NCBI GenBank assembly: GCA_965220775.1
Contig: OZ244845.1
Span: 248,001-312,000 of the forward strand
Length of the DNA stretch: 64,000 bases
DNA from: G963664835 sp965220775
GTDB lineage: Bacteria; Chloroflexota; UBA6077; FW602-bin22; JBCLEL01
Reading direction: 5' to 3'
Part shown: positions 43,228 through 52,781 of the stretch, piece after piece
How the letters are laid out: each line of letters begins with the position of its first letter
How positions within the stretch are numbered: the first letter of the stretch is position 1
Translations under genes and position numbers: made by a program
The notes under the pieces: model-generated
What the model saw: the letters and a program-made list of their open reading frames with translations, nothing else
What the model was told of the DNA's origin: nothing
The model's database searches: none

Positions 43228-44294
43228 AGGGCTTGATACTGAGCGGAGGCCACGGCACGCGCCTCCGGCCGTTGACTTATACCGGCGCCAAGCAGCTTGT
43301 GCCGGTTGCGAACAAGCCGGTGCTTTTCTACGCCATCGAGGACCTGGTAAGAGCCGGCATCACCGACATCGGAATCGTAGTCGGCCATACCAGAGACCAG
43401 ATCGAGGCGGCGGTCGGAGACGGTTCGCAATTCGGCGCTCGGGTGACTTACATTCCACAGGACGCCCCACTCGGAATCGCCCACGGTGTCAAAATCAGCG
43501 AATCATTCGTTGGGAAAGAGCCCTTTACACTGTTTCTCGGCGACAACTTCATCCGAGACGGCATCACGTCTCTGGTCAACAGATTCAAGGCCAACGGCTC
43601 CAACAGCCAGATACTTCTCTACGAGGTGCCAAACCCGCAGGACTTCGGCGTGGCAGAGTTGGTAAACGGAAGGGTTGTCCGGGTAGTTGAGAAGCCCAAG
43701 AATCCAAAGACGAACCTTGCGTTGGTCGGCATTTACATGTTCGACAGCCACGTCTTCGAAGCGGTAAACAACATCAAGCCTTCCGGCCGGGGAGAGCTGG
43801 AGATCACCGATGCAATCCAATATCTGATCAACAGTGGCCTGCGGGTGGATCCCAGTATCGTCACCGGATACTGGATCGATACCGGCAAGAAGGACGATAT
43901 GCTGGAGGCCAACCGCTTGATCTTGGAGACTTTCGAGACGCGGACAATTGGCCGGGTTGACGACGAATCGGAAGTCCACGGCCGGGTAGTGATCGAGGAA
44001 GGCGCCGAGATAGTGAATAGCGTCGTCCGGGGGCCGGCTATCATCGGCGAACACAGCCGGATCGAGAATTCCTACATCGGCCCGTTTACCTCGGTCTACC
44101 ACAACTGCTTGGTCTCAGACAGCGAGATCGAACACAGCATCGTCCTGGAGCACAGTCGAATCGTCGACATTCCCTACCGCATCGAGGACAGTCTGATAGG
44201 GCGCAACGTCGAGTTGACTCGATCCTCGCGCAAACCCAAAGGCTACAAGTTGATGTTAGGCGACTATAGCCGAGTGGGCGTGGTGGGTGAATAG
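43224..44294 (+). CDS. rmlA: Glucose-1-phosphate thymidylyltransferase, long form with hexapeptide C-terminus
   Basis: A 356-residue enzyme making dTDP-glucose from glucose-1-phosphate and dTTP. The N-terminus LILSGGHGTRLRPLTYTGAKQ holds the nucleotide-binding loop. The C-terminal ~100 residues form left-handed beta-helix repeats, as in the StrD/RfbA long forms. TTG 43224 is chosen because it gives the family's exact N-terminus and a 4-base TTGA overlap with the phosphatase gene. It feeds RmlB, the next gene. Confidence 0.88.
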   Translation: MKGLILSGGHGTRLRPLTYTGAKQLVPVANKPVLFYAIEDLVRAGITDIGIVVGHTRDQIEAAVGDGSQFGARVTYIPQDAPLGIAHGVKISESFVGKEPFTLFLGDNFIRDGITSLVNRFKANGSNSQILLYEVPNPQDFGVAELVNGRVVRVVEKPKNPKTNLALVGIYMFDSHVFEAVNNIKPSGRGELEITDAIQYLINSGLRVDPSIVTGYWIDTGKKDDMLEANRLILETFETRTIGRVDDESEVHGRVVIEEGAEIVNSVVRGPAIIGEHSRIENSYIGPFTSVYHNCLVSDSEIEHSIVLEHSRIVDIPYRIEDSLIGRNVELTRSSRKPKGYKLMLGDYSRVGVVGE

Positions 44295-44389
44295 CGGTCA
44301 GTCTTCATTGGACAGCCTCCGGCCCAACGTCGACATCCTTCGTCGAGAAGTCGAGAGCCGATAGCTAGCTGCTAATCGCTGGAGAAAAA

Positions 44390-45400
44390 ATGTATCGCGT
44401 ATTAGTCACCGGGGGCGCCGGCTTCATCGGTTCCAACTTCGTTCGCTACGCCTTGCGACGACACGAAGATTGGGCCGTCACCGTGCTGGACAAGCTTACC
44501 TACGCCGGCCGGCGCGAGAACCTGGCGGACCTCGGGTCCAACCCGCGGTTCTCCTTTGTGCAAGGCGACGTGGCCGACTTGGACCTTGTCGACCGATTGG
44601 CCGGCGAGGTGGACGCCGCGATCAACTTTGCAGCTGAAACCCACGTCGATCGGTCGCTCCTCGACGCCGGCGACTTCATCAACACCGACGTCTACGGCGC
44701 TTACGCTCTGATGGAAGCAGCCAAGAGACGCCCGTTGCACCGAGTGGTTCAGGTCTCGACCGACGAGGTCTACGGATCGGTTGAATCCGGGCACTCGCTC
44801 GAAACCGACCGCCTGAACCCGCGCAACCCCTACTCGGCCAGCAAAGCCGGCGGCGAGTTGATGGTCCAAGCCTATCACGAGAGCTTCAAGCTGCCGGTGA
44901 TAGTCACGCGCGGCTCCAACAACTTCGGCCCGTACCACTATCCCGAGAAGATCATCCCGCTTTTCATCACCAACGCGATCGACGATCTTCCCCTGCCAAT
45001 GTACGGCGACGGTTTGCAGATTCGGGACTGGATCTACGTCTTGGACCACTGCTCGGCAATCGATCTGATACTAGAGAAGGGAACGCCGGGCGAGATCTAT
45101 AACATCGGCGGCGGCAACGAGCGCACGAACCGCGAGTTGACGAACCTGATCCTGAAAATCCTCGGCAAGCCGGAGTCGCTAATCCAGACGGTCGAGGACC
45201 GGCCCGGTCATGATCGTCGCTACTCGGTGGATACCACCAAGCTTCGCTCCCTGGGCTGGCAACCCATCTACAGATTTGAGGATGCGCTGGCCGATACCGT
45301 GAGGTGGTATCAGGAGAATGAGTGGTGGTGGCGACCGATCAAGAGCGGAGAGTACGCAGAGTATTACAAGCGTCAGTACGGCGAGAGGCTCAGGGCATAA
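44390..45400 (+). CDS. rmlB: dTDP-glucose 4,6-dehydratase
   Basis: A 336-residue NAD-dependent dehydratase of the short-chain dehydrogenase fold. GGAGFIGSNFVR binds NAD; the active site shows STDEVYGS and YSASKAG (Tyr and Lys), and RGSNNFGPYHYPEK is characteristic. It makes dTDP-4-keto-6-deoxyglucose, precursor of rhamnose and other deoxysugars. GGAG precedes the ATG. RmlC and RmlD are not in the window. Last gene of the polysaccharide operon. Confidence 0.92.
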   Translation: MYRVLVTGGAGFIGSNFVRYALRRHEDWAVTVLDKLTYAGRRENLADLGSNPRFSFVQGDVADLDLVDRLAGEVDAAINFAAETHVDRSLLDAGDFINTDVYGAYALMEAAKRRPLHRVVQVSTDEVYGSVESGHSLETDRLNPRNPYSASKAGGELMVQAYHESFKLPVIVTRGSNNFGPYHYPEKIIPLFITNAIDDLPLPMYGDGLQIRDWIYVLDHCSAIDLILEKGTPGEIYNIGGGNERTNRELTNLILKILGKPESLIQTVEDRPGHDRRYSVDTTKLRSLGWQPIYRFEDALADTVRWYQENEWWWRPIKSGEYAEYYKRQYGERLRA

Positions 45401-45592
45401 CTGCCAGTCATCCAGGCGACCCATATTCCGGTCAGACTATTCGAAGAGGTCGACTATAAGCGAGCAGAGTACGCATTCCACCCAGCATACTCCGTGAGGC
45501 CGGCGCCGTTCGTCGATTCCAAAGCTGAGCGAGTAGAAGAGTCTAGAACAATGATGATTCGAGGATAACCAAACGAGTCTCTAAACCATTCT

Positions 45593-45730
45593 TCATGGCA
45601 GAAGCTTCACTAGTCCAACTGTGGCAGCAATGATGGTGCCACCCGTAATCCACATGTGGCGGTAGATATCACCCTTGAGTTCGGCCCTGAGTTCGACAAT
45701 ATCACTCTTCGTAGCCACGCTCCCACTCAT
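45593..45730 (-). CDS. 45-residue membrane protein overlapping the glycosyltransferase gene
   Basis: A short gene missed by usual length limits. Its ATG overlaps the stop of the upstream glycosyltransferase (ATGA), so it is probably translated by coupling. The sequence has a charged helix (TKSDIVELRAELKGDIYRHM) and one membrane segment (TGGTIIAATVGLVKLL). It resembles the C-terminal end of longer small coiled-coil membrane proteins. A decayed relative at 21772 shows that this is a recurring family. Function unknown. Confidence 0.6.
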   Translation of the reverse strand: MSGSVATKSDIVELRAELKGDIYRHMWITGGTIIAATVGLVKLLP

Positions 45731-47949
45731 GGCCTCTCTTCGCCCCTGACAGCTAGCCCGGAGATTATTACGCGATCCCCCACTATCTGGCCGGCCTCAT
45801 CAACTACCTCCACCCGCTGGCCGTTCTCAGGATCGTATAGTCCTATGGCTAAGTGGTATTCGCCGGCCGGCAAATCCGGCCCCAGTGCAAAAGTGTGCAA
45901 ATCGACGATCACTTCGCCGGCGTCCCACACCGACGTGGGATACCTTCCGGCCCTCGGAGGTGAATCCGCCTGACCTCGAATCTGCTCTTGGGAATCTAGT
46001 AAGTGGGCGAACACCGTATAGTCATCCGACGGTCTTCCACGGGGCGACCAAAAGAGGGTTAGATCGAGTGACTCACTTGGCGCTAGGTTGTGATTACTGA
46101 CCCTGTACCCTAGAAGATCGATCTGGTCCGCAAAGCTAGCCGACAGCTGATTCTCTATTTCCGGCACTGACGCCGGCAGCCGGCCGCGAACCTTGATTGG
46201 CCCAAGTCGAAGGTAATTGCCAGCCGGACGCCCTTGGGTGTCAAAAACGGAAAGATTCGAGGATTTGACCTGCCCCCCTCGATCATATATCGCGGTGTGC
46301 AACCAATATGCACCGGTAGGCGCCTCGGAATCGATCTGAATCTCGAAGGTGGATATCCCAGAAGCGCCAATCGGCCAGTCGTCGGGAACAAAGCATCGTT
46401 CATCGAATTGCCCACGATGCTGGCTATCTTCTCCAAATAGCTGGTTGGTAAACGCAAGCCCTCCCCCATCTGTAGACAATATGCGCCAGTACCATCGTAC
46501 CGTCATGGTCGTTCCTGCCCGAACATCTTTGGGCAGATCGAATCCATAGACGAAGACTTGCTCTCCAAAGCGTGCCGGAACAGGTAATCTAGGCTCAAAC
46601 TGTATATCGCGTTCTGTTCTCATCATCCTACAGATAACGTCGGGAGGCATGAAATGCTTTGCATTGAAATGCTGCGCGATGTTAGGCCCGTTTACCCATA
46701 TTCCAAAATAGCTGTGATAGGTATGAAATGCTCCGCCTAGAAATGCTAGCAGTACAAGAAAAGCCGGTAAGGAGCGCAGTAGCGTCAGCCTGCCTACTTG
46801 GACAGGCAGACGAGACTCCCAAGCTTCCCATAGCCACGCAGCACCCAATGCTGGCAGGATGAAGATGGCCGGGATCACCCCAGTGGTCCTGAGATGATTT
46901 GGGTTATTCTCGATAGCTAGAAGGCCCGGCACAAACATCACGGCTAGCCAAATGATTATGAAGCCATATGCTGGCTGCCGAAATCGCCGTACGGCCAATG
47001 CTAGTCCTACCAGCATCAATAGCGCTGACAAGGGGTCGAATATGGGCCGGCCTGAGATATTGTGACCCCAACTTGTATCGCCGCGGATGGCGAACATGCC
47101 CAGTGAGCGAAGCGCTGAATCGAATAGAGCTTGTCCGGGATTACCCTGGTGTAGCGTTGGGTTGAACACCCAGACATAGTGAGCTCTTTCCAGGAAGGAC
47201 TCCGGATTACGTAGGAAGAAGAGCCCTTCTGGCAGGAAGACTAGAGTAGCCAGCGCCAATGCCAAGACTAATTCTAGCAGGGCCTTACGTAGGAGTTGGC
47301 GATGCAAAAGGGCTATATACATCCCCAGCGCTACAATAACGAAGGGCGCAAATCGAGCAGTCGAATAGGTATACAGGGAAAGCCCTATTACAATTCCGCT
47401 GAGAGCGAACCAGACGGCGGATCTCGAGCGATTCGCAGTCATTGTAGAGTCTGAAGGCGCTGTGGCCTGTGTGCTGACCTCTTCCAGTCCGCGCCAGAGG
47501 CAGTAGAATCCGACTGCAAGGAACAGCGGTAGTGAAATTGTGCGCAATCCGACCCGACTGAAGATTACATGCCACAGGGATATACTGAGCCAGCCGCAAG
47601 CTAGCAAGGCAATCCGTGCATTGAACATGCGCTGAACCAGCAGGTATGACGCCACAACCGTCAGTATCCCTATGACGGCCGAGACTATCCTTAGAGCCAG
47701 GTCTGTCTGACCCAAGAGGGCAATGCTGATGGCTTGAAGGTAGATGAAGAGAGCCTCGCGGCCAAAGTTATCGGTAAAGAAGATTGGGCGTTCGCCGGCG
47801 AGAACCCCTAGAGCATCAAGCCCATTTTCAGCTTCATCATATGAAAGGACGGGAAGCACCGAGTCAAGGCCATAGAATCGGAGGAAGATCGCGACCAGTA
47901 GCACGACTATCGGCAGGATTCGCTCCACTTGCGTTGCTACAAGTTGCAA
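45727..47949 (-). CDS. GT-C family glycosyltransferase (GT39/ArnT-like)
   Basis: A 740-residue membrane enzyme with about 11-13 predicted membrane segments in residues 10-420 and a large extracytoplasmic C-terminal domain of beta-sandwich type. The SYDEAENG motif (about 36-43) in the first outer loop holds the acidic catalytic residues of the GT-C superfamily. It should move a sugar from a lipid-linked donor to a protein or lipid outside the membrane. It is convergent with the polysaccharide operon, to which it may be functionally related. Confidence 0.82.
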   Translation of the reverse strand: MQLVATQVERILPIVVLLVAIFLRFYGLDSVLPVLSYDEAENGLDALGVLAGERPIFFTDNFGREALFIYLQAISIALLGQTDLALRIVSAVIGILTVVASYLLVQRMFNARIALLACGWLSISLWHVIFSRVGLRTISLPLFLAVGFYCLWRGLEEVSTQATAPSDSTMTANRSRSAVWFALSGIVIGLSLYTYSTARFAPFVIVALGMYIALLHRQLLRKALLELVLALALATLVFLPEGLFFLRNPESFLERAHYVWVFNPTLHQGNPGQALFDSALRSLGMFAIRGDTSWGHNISGRPIFDPLSALLMLVGLALAVRRFRQPAYGFIIIWLAVMFVPGLLAIENNPNHLRTTGVIPAIFILPALGAAWLWEAWESRLPVQVGRLTLLRSLPAFLVLLAFLGGAFHTYHSYFGIWVNGPNIAQHFNAKHFMPPDVICRMMRTERDIQFEPRLPVPARFGEQVFVYGFDLPKDVRAGTTMTVRWYWRILSTDGGGLAFTNQLFGEDSQHRGQFDERCFVPDDWPIGASGISTFEIQIDSEAPTGAYWLHTAIYDRGGQVKSSNLSVFDTQGRPAGNYLRLGPIKVRGRLPASVPEIENQLSASFADQIDLLGYRVSNHNLAPSESLDLTLFWSPRGRPSDDYTVFAHLLDSQEQIRGQADSPPRAGRYPTSVWDAGEVIVDLHTFALGPDLPAGEYHLAIGLYDPENGQRVEVVDEAGQIVGDRVIISGLAVRGEERP

Positions 47950-48771
47950 TTGCGTGCCTTTAGAATACGGATGAGGGTGCTTGTCCTCTCGGATTCAACA
48001 AACCTCCCAAGATCACCAAAGCCTCGGCAGCGGATCAATAAGCGCGCGTGAATAAGTATAAGGGCTCTTACTCTATTTCTTATCCGAAAATGAAATACAG
48101 GCCGGCAAACGCAGCCGCCGGCGTAGGTGCGACCCTAGCATCTTCCTGATCCCTTTAATCGAAAATGACGGTGAAGCGTACGTTGACAGCCGATAGTCGA
48201 GAGAGAAATGTGTAGCGCTGGGGCTTGTCCCCAGCCGCCGGCCTACGCGTCCTGATCCGGCAAACTATTCGCCCGGCCGGCTTCGAGCACGCCGTGCACC
48301 GATACCAGAAGCCGGCCCTCCACGGAAGACCAACGCCGGCGTGGGGGCGGCTCTCGTAGCCATCTGCTCCAACTAATTAGGCTCTGGGTATGCGCCAGCG
48401 GGATTTTGGCCTCAATTTTTAGGGGTTTTCCGGCAGACGTGGGACCCGTCGAGTCGCCGATCCAGCTTATTTTGTCAGTCCAGACCGCATCGGCATCAAA
48501 ACAGCGTGGACCTGGGCCGCGCACAGCCCGCCAAATGGTCGTGACAACCCGTATTCTCAAGCACCAGAACCCCGTTTTGAGCAATTAGTTGGAGCGAATG
48601 CTCTCGTAGCTGCCCTGGATGGAGAATCGAAAGGCCCTGCTTTAGGTCCCACTTCACATTGACGGAGAAAACACCGCCCTTTAGATTCGAGAGCAACCGA
48701 TGTAAGAGTTCAGATTTGAGCGTAATTTGTCCTGCGCGTTTGCAAATTGTGATCGAACAAGGAGGGATTGA
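47950..48771. other. Gene-poor region with one hairpin repeat
   Basis: 822 bases. A GCTGGGGCTTGTCCCCAGC repeat lies at 48211-48235. On the minus strand two overlapping frames (48496-48696 and 48243-48584) read partly like protein (SVNVKWDLKQGLSILHPG; CFDADAVWTDKISWIGDS) and could be one frameshifted, decayed gene; no family is recognised. Confidence 0.4.
48211..48235 (+). repeat. Solitary copy of the GGGGCTTGTCCCC hairpin repeat
   Basis: TGTAGCGCTGGGGCTTGTCC, followed by CCAGC, matches the element seen five times at 58919-59826 and once, degraded, at 40021. Arms GCTGGGG and CCCCAGC form a hairpin with a CTTGT loop. Confidence 0.7.
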
Positions 48772-49724
48772 ATGGCCTCCAATACCAAACTAGACTATTT
48801 GCTGGACAATGAGATCTATTGTGGCGATGCCCGTACGTTGCTTAGACGAGTACGTCGTGACTCCGTCGATCTCAGCTTTTGGTCTCCCCCTACTTTGTAG
48901 GCAAGACTTACGAAAAGGAGCTTTCCTTCGAAGACTGACAGGACCTCGTAAGTGAAGCAATTTCTCTGCATTTCCAAATACTAAGAGCCGGTGCGTTTCT
49001 CGCCATCAATATAGCCGACATACTGGCATTCCCCGACCCCGATATGCCTCGGATTCAGGATGATAATATTTCGAACAAGAAAGTCAAGATCACCAGAGAA
49101 CAGGTCTTGGAGGTCCAGAGGAAGCATCCGACCTTCAACAAGTACCAGCTAGCCGAACTGTTGGGATGCAGCGAACAGACGATTGACCGGCGGCTCAAGA
49201 ACAACAATGTGCGTGGCGGCAAGTATGCCGTACTGCGAAAGGTGAAGCTGGTTGGAGGTCTTGTCGAGGGGTGGGCGCACGACGCCGGTCTCTATCTCTA
49301 CGACCGCCGGGTGTGGGTCAAGGATCCGTGTTGGGAGAACGGACAGTGGCACAGCTTGTCCTATCGCTCCGTGGATGAGTTCGAATACGTCTATATCTTC
49401 TGGACACCGGGAATCACGTCCATAGACCGGACACGGTTGAACAGAGCAGAGTGGAGCGAGTGGGGATCGAGAAGCGTGTGGCATATCCCTTCTGTTAGAG
49501 TCAATAACGAGCATGAGGCTCAGTTCCCGCTGGAGTTGCCTCGACGAGTGATACGCATCTTTTCCGCCCCCGGCGACTTGGTACTGGACTGTTTTGTTGG
49601 AAGCGGCACAACAACTGTCGCCGCTATCAGCCAGCGCCGCAACTACCTGGGTATAGAATTGATGCCACGCTACGCTGAGTTAGCTAGAAAACGTTGCCGT
49701 AACGTCCAATTGCCAATTGGATGA
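48772..49724 (+). pseudogene. DNA methyltransferase (N4/N6, beta class) broken by a frameshift and a stop codon
   Basis: Read across its lesions, the gene encodes about 316 residues: YCGDARTLL, motif IV SPPY, a central helix-turn-helix segment (KYQLAELLGCSEQTIDRRLK) and C-terminal motif I DCFVGSGTT with GIELMPRYAELA. The order IV before I is the beta class. A base is missing in a run of five C at 48886-48890, ending the frame at 48898, and the frame that follows has TGA at 48936-48938 where Trp is expected. GGAGG precedes the ATG. No restriction gene is nearby. Confidence 0.8.
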
Positions 49725-50044
49725 CCCTCACCCCCTGTCGCAAGACTTGGATCTTCTTGAGCGGATCGGGAAGGCGACGCTCCGTTTGACTGGGATGAAT
49801 AACGCGTAGCTCAGTCCAATGCCATAGCGCTGGTGAATCTCGGCTCCTATGCGTGTTCCACCTCGGACCTATCCCAGCCAAATGACTTAGGTTGCCATCT
49901 GCATTACCAACGCATTTATCAGGTGTCGTTAGGGTTGTCATCCCGACTCTTGGGCAGAAAAGAGATACACCATCCTCGGTACCAGCCGATGCCGCGACGC
50001 TCTTCGGCCACGGGAAAAAGGGTTAGCTAGCTACCCCATCATCA
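49725..50044. other. Intergenic region, nothing recognised
   Basis: 320 bases between the broken methyltransferase and YqeC, convergent. No gene, repeat or terminator was identified. Confidence 0.35.
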
Positions 50045-50842
50045 TTAAGCCCCGGCCCAGTCCGGCTCCGCGGTCCAACCATCCTCAACGTACAGAAAGC
50101 CATCCGGCCCCTGGGTCAGCAGCAGGCCGGCATCGGCAACCCCCGTCGCTTGTACCAAGCGCATCGCCTCATAGGCCGCCGGCCGATTCTCGTCCTTCAA
50201 CCAGGTCAGTGCGCAGACGAAACGAGCGCCGTCCGGCCGGCACTTGAGTCCCCCGGCAGCGGACGTCAACAGGCGAGCGACGTGAGTCGGCCCAATAGTG
50301 GCGCCCATCGCTAGCCCAGCTATCTCGGACACAAGCTTCGACCGGTGGGCAGTCTCCTCGTTCAGAGGCCGACCGATGGCGTCGGCGCTGACCACCGCCA
50401 CAAGCGCGCCAGTATCGTCCGGCAGATTCGGCTCTCGCTCGGATGGCGCCTTGATCCGCCGCCGGCGCGCTCCATCCGCCTCCACTATCACCCTATTTAC
50501 CGCGCCATCGTTCACTACGCCAGTCACGTCTCGTGGACTCAGTCCCTGAAGTAGATCCGCTCGGATGTAACCGGTCGCCAGGCCCACCAGCCTATGCTCG
50601 GATTGCCGGACACGGCGCAACTCGGACCGCATGCGCTCGGCATCCGGCTCGACGATCAGATGGGCGTCCTGACGAAATGTGTTCGCAGTAACGTTAGTCG
50701 TTTTGGTGAAAGCGACGAACTCGCCAGCGCTTATCAGTTCCCTCGCCAGCGCGTAAGCGAGGCTCGTCTTTCCGCCGGCTCCAACGAGAGCGATGATTCC
50801 GGAGCCGGGCCTCGCGATGAAATCAGCCAGCCGGCCGCTCAC
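50045..50842 (-). CDS. yqeC: YqeC-like protein of selenium-dependent molybdenum hydroxylase maturation
   Basis: A 265-residue P-loop protein (GAGGKTSLAYALA at about 21-33) with the conserved TKTTNV and VEADGARRRRIKAP segments of the YqeC family. The family is linked to a labile selenium cofactor of molybdenum hydroxylases. It overlaps the preceding gene by 4 bases. No molybdenum hydroxylase, SelD or YqeB gene is in view, so the link is by family only. Confidence 0.85.
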   Translation of the reverse strand: MSGRLADFIARPGSGIIALVGAGGKTSLAYALARELISAGEFVAFTKTTNVTANTFRQDAHLIVEPDAERMRSELRRVRQSEHRLVGLATGYIRADLLQGLSPRDVTGVVNDGAVNRVIVEADGARRRRIKAPSEREPNLPDDTGALVAVVSADAIGRPLNEETAHRSKLVSEIAGLAMGATIGPTHVARLLTSAAGGLKCRPDGARFVCALTWLKDENRPAAYEAMRLVQATGVADAGLLLTQGPDGFLYVEDGWTAEPDWAGA

Positions 50843-51393
50843 CGAGCGACCTCGGTCTCAATCGGACGTCGGGCATTTATCACGTAGGAGAAGCTCGAAC
50901 CCGGCGAGTCGATGATTTCCAAGCCGGCCTCTGAAAGCTGATTCCGTCGGTTCCCCGCCGGCCTGAAGCCGCGGCCGGCAATCTGGACCAGGCTGAGCAC
51001 GCCGGCCGGCCTGAGCAACGGAACCAGCGCCTCGATCCAACGCGGATCGACAAGAATTATCGCGTCGAATGTCTCCGGCCGAAACGGCGCCCTCGAGGGC
51101 TCACAGACCAAGCTGCTGGTTAGCCGGACGCCGTCGGCGTTCCGGTGGACGACCGGCTGCATATCATCAAGAATAATCTCCACAAGATAGCCGTCCGGCG
51201 ACAACATTCTCGCCATCGCCGCCAAGTTGGCGACGCTGCTTGGCCCCACGGCAAGCGCCGTTTGGCCGTTGCGCAGGCCGGTGAGATAGAGCAGGTCACG
51301 GCGCCGCCAGCCCAATCCGCGTCCGAGCAATACTCCCACGCCTGCCAGAGCCGCCCCGGCGACAATGCGCCAGCCAACTGAAATACCCGGCAT
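50839..51393 (-). CDS. Methyltransferase-like protein with N-terminal membrane segment
   Basis: A 184-residue protein. One membrane segment (about 6-24) is followed by an SAM-methyltransferase-like Rossmann region (TALAVGPSSVANLAAMARML, YLVEIIL, FDAIILVDPRW and LLRPAGVLSLVQ). The usual glycine-rich SAM loop is weak (AVGPSS), so catalytic activity is doubtful. ATG 51393 lies 2 bases after the MeaB stop; a longer form would overlap MeaB by 100 bases. Context ties it to the same operon. Confidence 0.6.
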   Translation of the reverse strand: MPGISVGWRIVAGAALAGVGVLLGRGLGWRRRDLLYLTGLRNGQTALAVGPSSVANLAAMARMLSPDGYLVEIILDDMQPVVHRNADGVRLTSSLVCEPSRAPFRPETFDAIILVDPRWIEALVPLLRPAGVLSLVQIAGRGFRPAGNRRNQLSEAGLEIIDSPGSSFSYVINARRPIETEVAR

Positions 51394-51395
51394 CG

Positions 51396-52310
51396 CTAGC
51401 CGTCCGCTTTCCCGACCAGCCGATCCACTATCCCCTGACCGGCCACGTCCAGATCCATCCGCCAAGTTGCCACTCTCCGCACGACCGAATCCCACTCCGC
51501 CGGCCCGACGCGCTCGATTGCCAACGCACTTAGACGCTCACTGACCAGCCGACGCAGCTCAGCCTCGGCCGCCACCCTCCGGCGCAAGTCGCGCTCCGAC
51601 CGATCCAACGCAATCTGCCGAGACCGAATGGCTTCTGCCAGTTCGGCGATCCCTTCCGACTTGATCGTCGAGGTCAGCAGAACCGGCTTTCTGTCGCCGC
51701 CCTCGCCCGAGCCAGACGCCAGCGCCCTCAGGCCGGCCGCCACGGCTCCGGCACCCGGCAGGTCGGACTTATTCACAACCAGAATGTCGGCGATCTCCGT
51801 CAGGCCGGCTTTGAGGGCCTGTACCTCGTCCCCCGCCCCCGGCACGTCGACCAACACGATGGTATCTGCTATCAGGCGTATCCCTATCTGGTCCTGGCCC
51901 GCTCCGACCGTCTCCAAGAGGATGGAATCGTATCCGGCCGCGGCGATCACCTCGATAGCCGCCGTTACCGGACGGCCGATTGCGGCCGGACCCTCTCTCG
52001 AAGCCATCGAACGAACGTATACGTCGCCGCTTTCAAGCTGCTGCATACGCAGTCGATCACCGAGGACGGCGCCGCCGGTCAGCCAGCTGGCCGGGTCCAA
52101 TGCGACGACCGCAACCTTCGCGCCGGCCTGCGCTAGTTGACGGGCCAGGACGCCGACAAGTGAACTCTTGCCGGAACCTGGAGGGCCGGTGATCCCGACC
52201 ACGTGCCCCTCGCGGGGCCCGCCCATGCCGGCCACGACCTCGCCGACCTTTTCAGGCGAACGCTCGACACGCGAAACCAATCTGCCGAGCCGCCGGTGGT
52301 CTATCGTCAC
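51396..52310 (-). CDS. meaB: Methylmalonyl-CoA mutase-associated GTPase
   Basis: A 304-residue G3E-type GTPase that protects and repairs methylmalonyl-CoA mutase and gates its adenosylcobalamin. It has the P-loop GPPGSGKSSLVG (about 40-51), the ALDPAS switch, ETVGAGQ and NKSD. The length is normal. It follows the B12-binding subunit gene by 45 bases in the same operon. Confidence 0.92.
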   Translation of the reverse strand: MTIDHRRLGRLVSRVERSPEKVGEVVAGMGGPREGHVVGITGPPGSGKSSLVGVLARQLAQAGAKVAVVALDPASWLTGGAVLGDRLRMQQLESGDVYVRSMASREGPAAIGRPVTAAIEVIAAAGYDSILLETVGAGQDQIGIRLIADTIVLVDVPGAGDEVQALKAGLTEIADILVVNKSDLPGAGAVAAGLRALASGSGEGGDRKPVLLTSTIKSEGIAELAEAIRSRQIALDRSERDLRRRVAAEAELRRLVSERLSALAIERVGPAEWDSVVRRVATWRMDLDVAGQGIVDRLVGKADG

Positions 52311-52355
52311 TTAACCCCCTCGCGATCATCACGGAAAGCCTGAATTGGACCGCGA

Positions 52356-52781
52356 CTAGCTGGCGCCGGCCGAGTCGCTCGGACGCGTGGTGACACTGCC
52401 AATTATCTCGACAATGCGGGCGGTAGATGTGCCCGGACCAAATACGTCACGGACACCCAGGCGCTTTAACTCCTTGGCATCTTCCTCAGGGATTATCCCG
52501 CCAACCAGTAGCGGAATATCTCCGGCCTCGGCTACCCCTAGAAGATCCAAGATTCGCGGCACCAGGGTCATATGGGCGCCGGAGAGGATGCTTATGCCAA
52601 TTACGTCGACGTCTTCCTGTACCGCGGCCGAGACTATCGCCTGCGGCGTCTGCCGAATGCCGGTATATATGACCTCCAATCCGGCGTCGCGCAATGCACG
52701 CACGATAATTTTGGCGCCGCGATCATGCCCATCAAGTCCCGGCTTGGCGATCAAAACACGCGGAGGGTGTCGATCAGCCAT
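52356..52781 (-). CDS. Methylmalonyl-CoA mutase, small cobalamin-binding subunit
   Basis: A 141-residue B12-binding domain with the base-off motif D17-x-H19-x-x-G22 (LDGHDRG), then SILSGAH and GGIIPEED. It is the stand-alone C-terminal subunit of a split mutase. The large catalytic subunit is not in the window. The start overlaps the stop of the epimerase gene by 8 bases. Confidence 0.9.
   Translation of the reverse strand: MADRHPPRVLIAKPGLDGHDRGAKIIVRALRDAGLEVIYTGIRQTPQAIVSAAVQEDVDVIGISILSGAHMTLVPRILDLLGVAEAGDIPLLVGGIIPEEDAKELKRLGVRDVFGPGTSTARIVEIIGSVTTRPSDSAGAS

Noticed and set aside
40248..49724. Possible reassignment of TGA as an amino acid, because several genes contain TGA at conserved positions.
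   Set aside because: Many intact genes end in TGA, conserved Trp in intact genes is TGG, and the affected genes often also carry frameshifts or TAG. Decay explains it better. Selenocysteine was also considered because yqeC is present, but the positions are not Cys-like.
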